Positions 60,598 to 64,000 of a stretch of 64,000 bases of DNA are shown one piece after another. A model generated the notes under the pieces. It made no database searches, was not told where the DNA came from, and saw only the letters and a program-made list of their open reading frames with translations. Position 1 is the first letter of the stretch. The number at the start of each line of letters is the position of its first letter. The translations under genes and the position numbers were made by a program. The stretch comes from UBA9300 sp964577305 (GTDB taxonomy: Bacteria; Bacteroidota; Bacteroidia; Bacteroidales; VadinHA17). Location: contig CAZNYS010000009.1 in the NCBI GenBank assembly GCA_964577305.1, positions 1 through 64,000 on the forward strand. The letters run 5' to 3'.

Positions 60598-61615
60598 TCA
60601 TCTGTTGGTAATAATACTTTCATAGGCATCTATCATTTCCCTGAGTTTGTCAGGATTTGTTTCAGCCAGGTTGTTCAAGGGTTTTTATTAATTCCCCGAT
60701 GCACCAGTCAGCTTCAATTATCACATCACCTCTTGGGCCCATGCCTGATTTGCCTATGAAGCGCTCGTGGGGTGTTCTCGGTACATGTGGCTGCTGTAAG
60801 GCATAATAAAGGAAGAATGGTTCATTCTTATGCTTATTAATATAATTCTGTGCCTTCACAAGGAAAGTATCTGCCATGTTTTCATCCACCCATCGTGCAG
60901 CTTCACCGCCTTTCATAAAACCGATACGGGGAATACCATTTACTATACTGTTATTATGACCGTGGTTCCACATCATCTTAAGCATTTCTGGATTATCCAG
61001 ACCGGTCGGTTCACCCGGGAAATTTGATTCGTAACTGACCTGTATGGGATCATCTGGATCAAGACGGCAGACATTACCATTTTCGATGTAAACTGTTGGT
61101 ACACGGTCCTGTGTGGCGGCCATAATGAAGGAATAATCAAAACCTACTTCATTCGGCCCGGGAGAGATATGCTTGTTCCAATCAACATTACCGTCCCCAA
61201 GCCCCAGGTGCCATTTACCTACTATTCCTGTATGATATCCTGATTTCTTCAGCAATTTTGGAAGCGTTAACTGTGTTGTATCAATAAGGAGGGGAGCCGT
61301 GCCGGATAATATCCTTGCATTTTTATTACGCCAGGGGTACTGTCCGGTCAGTAGTGCGTACCTGCTGGGGGTGCATGTAGCCGATGATGAATAAGCATCT
61401 GTGAACCTTATCCCTCCTTCGGCCAGCATGTCAATATTAGGTGTTTCAATCTCAGTGGCACCATAGGCACTTACATCGCCATAGCCGAGGTCATCAAAGT
61501 AAATCAAAACAATATTTGGTTTAAATGAATCAATTGATTTATCTGAGGGTGAAGTACATGAGATAATCAAGCTCACAACAAAAATATTTATCAGAAGAAA
61601 ATTAAACTGTTTCAT
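60598..61615 (-). pseudogene. Arylsulfatase remnant, middle deleted
   Basis: A sulfatase with lipobox (SLIISC) and intact front: NIVLIYFDDLGYGDVSAYG metal site, SATCTPSRYALLTGQYPWR (Cys-type formylglycine motif CTPSR) and GIVGKWHLG. The first frame stops at 60662 after CIGELIKTLEQPG. In the next frame the spacer encodes NLAETNPDKLREMIDAYE and a stop at 60598, which is the usual C-terminal end of the family. About 150-180 residues between, including the SSDNGP segment, are missing. The gene start looks unharmed. Confidence 0.8.
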
Positions 61616-61700
61616 TGTTCTTCACTTATCTGTTTGCCTCTTAAAGATATGGATTATTCCTTCATATGTTTACCAGCATATAATAATTTGACGGCTATAC

Positions 61701-61708
61701 TATATTTG
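61701..61708 (+). promoter_or_regulatory. Candidate -7 promoter element of S9 peptidase gene
   Basis: TATATTTG matches TAnnTTTG, 80 bp before the ATG at 61789. No TTG at -33. Confidence 0.4.
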
Positions 61709-61745
61709 TCATTTATAAAACATAACTTGCTATTGCTTGAACCCA

Positions 61746-61785
61746 ATTCAACAAATCAACAAATCAACAATTCAACAATTCAACT
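61746..61785 (+). repeat. 9-bp-period leader tract before S9 peptidase gene
   Basis: About four copies of an AATCAACAA / ATTCAACAA unit run to three bases before the ATG. This resembles the tracts before 28482 and 26332. Confidence 0.7.
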
Positions 61786-61788
61786 ATC

Positions 61789-64000
61789 ATGAAACCACTC
61801 TTAAAAACACTGCTGCTTATTATCTGCATGACACTTGCGGGCATATCAACCAATGCCCAGGATGCTAAGAAAATCTTGAACATCGATGATTATAGCAGAT
61901 GGAGCCGGATTACTTCCGTAAGTCTTTCTGACGATGGTAACTGGATGAGTTATGGATATAGTCCCAACGGAGGTGATGATACCCTGTACATCAAGAATAT
62001 TGAATCAGGTAAGATATTCTCTGATAAATATTGTAATGCCCCGGAATTTTCCTACGATTCAAAGTGGGTTGTTTACAAAAGGAATCTGAAAAAAAAGGAA
62101 GCAGAAAAGCTTCGAAAGAGTAAAAAACCAGTATATACCAAGGGAGTATTATTGAATCTTGAAACCGGTGAGAAAACTGAATGGGATAAGGTTAGCGATA
62201 TGACACTGTCCCCGGAATCCGATTACCTGGCTATCAAGAAAACCGGTGAAAAAAAGGATTACAATGGAACTGATATGCTTCTAAAGAATCTTAAAACCGG
62301 CAGTTTAATGAATATTGGAAATGTAAACCAGTATAAATTTAGCAGATGTGGAACTCACCTGGCTTATACTTTAGATGCGGAAGAAAATGCAGGAAATGGT
62401 GTATATATTATGGATCTTGTCAGAGGGACAGTTAAACCCCTGGATACCGATACATTAACCTATAGCCAGTTAACATGGGATGACGAGATGCTTTATCGCT
62501 CAGAGTGGGATAAAAAAGGTACATCTCTGGCTGTCCTGAAAGGAAACAAACCTGACAGCCTGGGGCAGAGCATCAATGAACTGCTGGTTTTCAATGATAT
62601 TAATACAAATGATCCTGAGTTACTTAGCTATAAACCTTCAGGTGATGATAATTTTCCCGTTGATTATGTGCTGAGTGAAAAAGGCAGGCTGTCTTTCAGC
62701 CTTGACAATAAGCGAATGATTATCAGCATAAAAGAACAGGAAAAAATCGAAAAGATAAGCCGCGATACCATTGCCAATGTTGATGTATGGCACTGGGATG
62801 ATGAAGAGATACAATCGGTCCAGATGGTGCGTAACAGAAGAAACCAGATGTCAACCTACGCAGCGTTGCTTCATCTTAATAATATGGACTTTGTTCAGCT
62901 TGAGTCGGATGATATGCGTACAAGCCTGGTAGATCGTAATGCCGACAGAATTATAGGTGGTAACCCCAAACCATATATTTCAGATACTAACTGGGGTGGT
63001 GGCTACAGTGATTATTATATAATAGATCCTGTTACAGGTGAAAAGACCCTGATCGAAGAAAAGATAGGCAGGGTTATGGGACTGTCCCCGGATGGAAATT
63101 ATTTCCTGTATTTTAAGAACGGACACTTTTTTGCATATGATCTCAGAACCAAAACACTGACCAATATCTCAGAAAATGTTGAAGTTAGTTTCATTGATAT
63201 AGAAGAGGATCATCCGTATGAGAATCCTTCTTATGGTCTTGCAGGCTGGTCTTCTGACAGGGAAAAGGTGTTTCTGAATCACTTGTACGATATATGGGCC
63301 GTTTCCCTTGATGGGAACGGTGGTTATAATATGACAGGTAATTACGGAACAGAAAATGAGATCCGGTTTAGATTCAACAGGGCAGGAGGCGGTTTCAGGA
63401 GAATGATGACCAGCACAAATGATGATCCATATATCTATATCGAAAAGGATAATTTTCTGACAGCCTATGGAGAATGGACAAAGAAATCAGGTTACTTCCT
63501 GTTGGATGATGGAAAACCACCAAAGAAGATGATATTTGAAAATGCCAGCTATGGAAGGCTTACGAAAGCTCATGATGCTGATCGTTTTCTCTTTACGCGT
63601 CAGACATTTATTGATTTTCCTGATTACTTTACTTGTGATTCAGGCTTTAAAAAACCTGTTAAACAAACTGATGCCAACACGCAGCAGGAAGAATATCTCT
63701 GGGGTAGCAGGGTATTGCTTGATTTTAAAAATAAGCATGGTGACAGGCTGCAGGCTACACTGACCCTTCCTGCAGATTATGAAAAGGGTAAGAAATACCC
63801 TATGATAGTGTTTTTCTATGAAAAAATGTCAAACAGACACCACAGTTATTCGATGCCCACTTATGACGACAGACCACATATGTCGACCTATGCAAGTAAC
63901 GGATACCTTGTTTTGATGCCTGATATTAAATATTATGAAGGTCAGCCGGGGTGGAATGCACTCGACTGTGTAACAGCAGCTACCAAAAAAGTGATTGATG
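61789..64000 (+). CDS. S9-family (prolyl oligopeptidase-like) peptidase, 3' end outside window
   Basis: The frame is open for 737 codons from the ATG at 61789 to the window edge. Signal peptide (about 1-24, ending STNAQ), then a WD-like beta-propeller domain (ITSVSLSDDGNWMSYGYSP, then MTLSPESDYLAIKK, MGLSPDGNYFLYFK) and the start of an alpha/beta hydrolase domain (LQATLTLPADYEKGKKYPMIVFFYE, GYLVLMPDIKYYEGQPGWNALDCVTAATKK). The catalytic GxSxGG lies beyond the window. This is the propeller-hydrolase layout of S9 acylaminoacyl- or prolyl-type peptidases. Frame checks at several points show no shift. Confidence 0.88.
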   Translation, partial: MKPLLKTLLLIICMTLAGISTNAQDAKKILNIDDYSRWSRITSVSLSDDGNWMSYGYSPNGGDDTLYIKNIESGKIFSDKYCNAPEFSYDSKWVVYKRNLKKKEAEKLRKSKKPVYTKGVLLNLETGEKTEWDKVSDMTLSPESDYLAIKKTGEKKDYNGTDMLLKNLKTGSLMNIGNVNQYKFSRCGTHLAYTLDAEENAGNGVYIMDLVRGTVKPLDTDTLTYSQLTWDDEMLYRSEWDKKGTSLAVLKGNKPDSLGQSINELLVFNDINTNDPELLSYKPSGDDNFPVDYVLSEKGRLSFSLDNKRMIISIKEQEKIEKISRDTIANVDVWHWDDEEIQSVQMVRNRRNQMSTYAALLHLNNMDFVQLESDDMRTSLVDRNADRIIGGNPKPYISDTNWGGGYSDYYIIDPVTGEKTLIEEKIGRVMGLSPDGNYFLYFKNGHFFAYDLRTKTLTNISENVEVSFIDIEEDHPYENPSYGLAGWSSDREKVFLNHLYDIWAVSLDGNGGYNMTGNYGTENEIRFRFNRAGGGFRRMMTSTNDDPYIYIEKDNFLTAYGEWTKKSGYFLLDDGKPPKKMIFENASYGRLTKAHDADRFLFTRQTFIDFPDYFTCDSGFKKPVKQTDANTQQEEYLWGSRVLLDFKNKHGDRLQATLTLPADYEKGKKYPMIVFFYEKMSNRHHSYSMPTYDDRPHMSTYASNGYLVLMPDIKYYEGQPGWNALDCVTAATKKVID

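Noticed and set aside
63536..63763. Small open frame near the right edge
   Set aside because: It is a shadow of the S9 peptidase frame, which is continuous from 61789 to the edge.
1..64000. tRNA, rRNA, CRISPR, prophage or IS element
   Set aside because: I looked for cloverleaf-like sequences, regular 25-35 bp direct repeats with unique spacers, and transposase or integrase motifs, and found none. The spacer repeats have periods of 6-11 bp and are not CRISPR-like.

Overview
The window looks like a chromosomal segment of an anaerobic or fermentative member of the Bacteroidota (Bacteroidales/Marinilabiliales-like; inferred from content, not proven). The signs are DUF4252, DUF4249 and DUF6588 family proteins, a TonB-dependent receptor with a carboxypeptidase-like plug extension, a C-terminal type IX secretion (Por) sorting domain, many lipoproteins, no clear Shine-Dalgarno sites, and promoters of the Bacteroidota type (TTG, about 20 bp, TAnnTTTG). 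I saw no tRNA, rRNA, CRISPR, transposase or phage gene.

Layout. 0.3-3.5 kb: pyrK-pyrD, an Lrp/AsnC regulator and an SDR oxidoreductase. 3.8-7.7 kb: an ECF sigma factor, a likely anti-sigma factor, three DUF4252 proteins and a DUF6588-like protein. 8-10.8 kb: a long RelA/SpoT protein with a damaged hydrolase site and a small exported protein. 10.9-14.9 kb (minus): DUF4249 lipoprotein, small lipoprotein and TonB receptor. 15.9-21.4 kb: an SOS-like mutagenesis locus (DnaE-type polymerase, DinB, divergent S24/LexA-like repressor with two perfect operators on its promoter). 22-29.6 kb: typA, trhA-like, lipoproteins, a serine hydrolase, and a HOGA-like aldolase next to an AGT-like aminotransferase. 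29.7-41.5 kb: a PreP-like M16 protease, a hybrid histidine kinase, a GHL10-like and Memo-like lipoprotein pair, a second serine hydrolase and a GH3-family protein.

The most notable region is 41.6-51.5 kb: nine co-directional, mostly overlapping genes. They encode a zinc-ribbon protein, a DRTGG protein, a DRTGG-HATPase fusion, a divergent [FeFe]-hydrogenase-like iron-sulfur protein, NuoE-, NuoF- and NuoG/FdhA-like subunits, and the two subunits of an Nfn-type NADH-ferredoxin:NADP+ oxidoreductase. The NuoG-like subunit has the iron-sulfur wiring but no visible molybdenum-site motif, and there is no canonical HydA. I infer a multi-subunit flavin-based, possibly electron-bifurcating transhydrogenase linking NAD(H), NADP(H) and ferredoxin, with its own redox-sensing and regulatory module.

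52.2-55.2 kb is an arsenic operon (arsR, glutaredoxin-like protein, permease, acr3) with two matching inverted-repeat operators. Around it, and elsewhere, are six to seven decayed genes whose ends are recognisable but whose middles are deleted: a beta-propeller lipoprotein, a fasciclin protein, SLC13 and HsmA remnants lying head to head, a sialidase, an S10 peptidase and a sulfatase. The window ends inside an S9-family peptidase. Spacers between genes carry a recurring mosaic of CCTTAG hexamer tracts, short GC-rich palindromes and 7- or 9-bp-period tracts, the last often ending right at a start codon.
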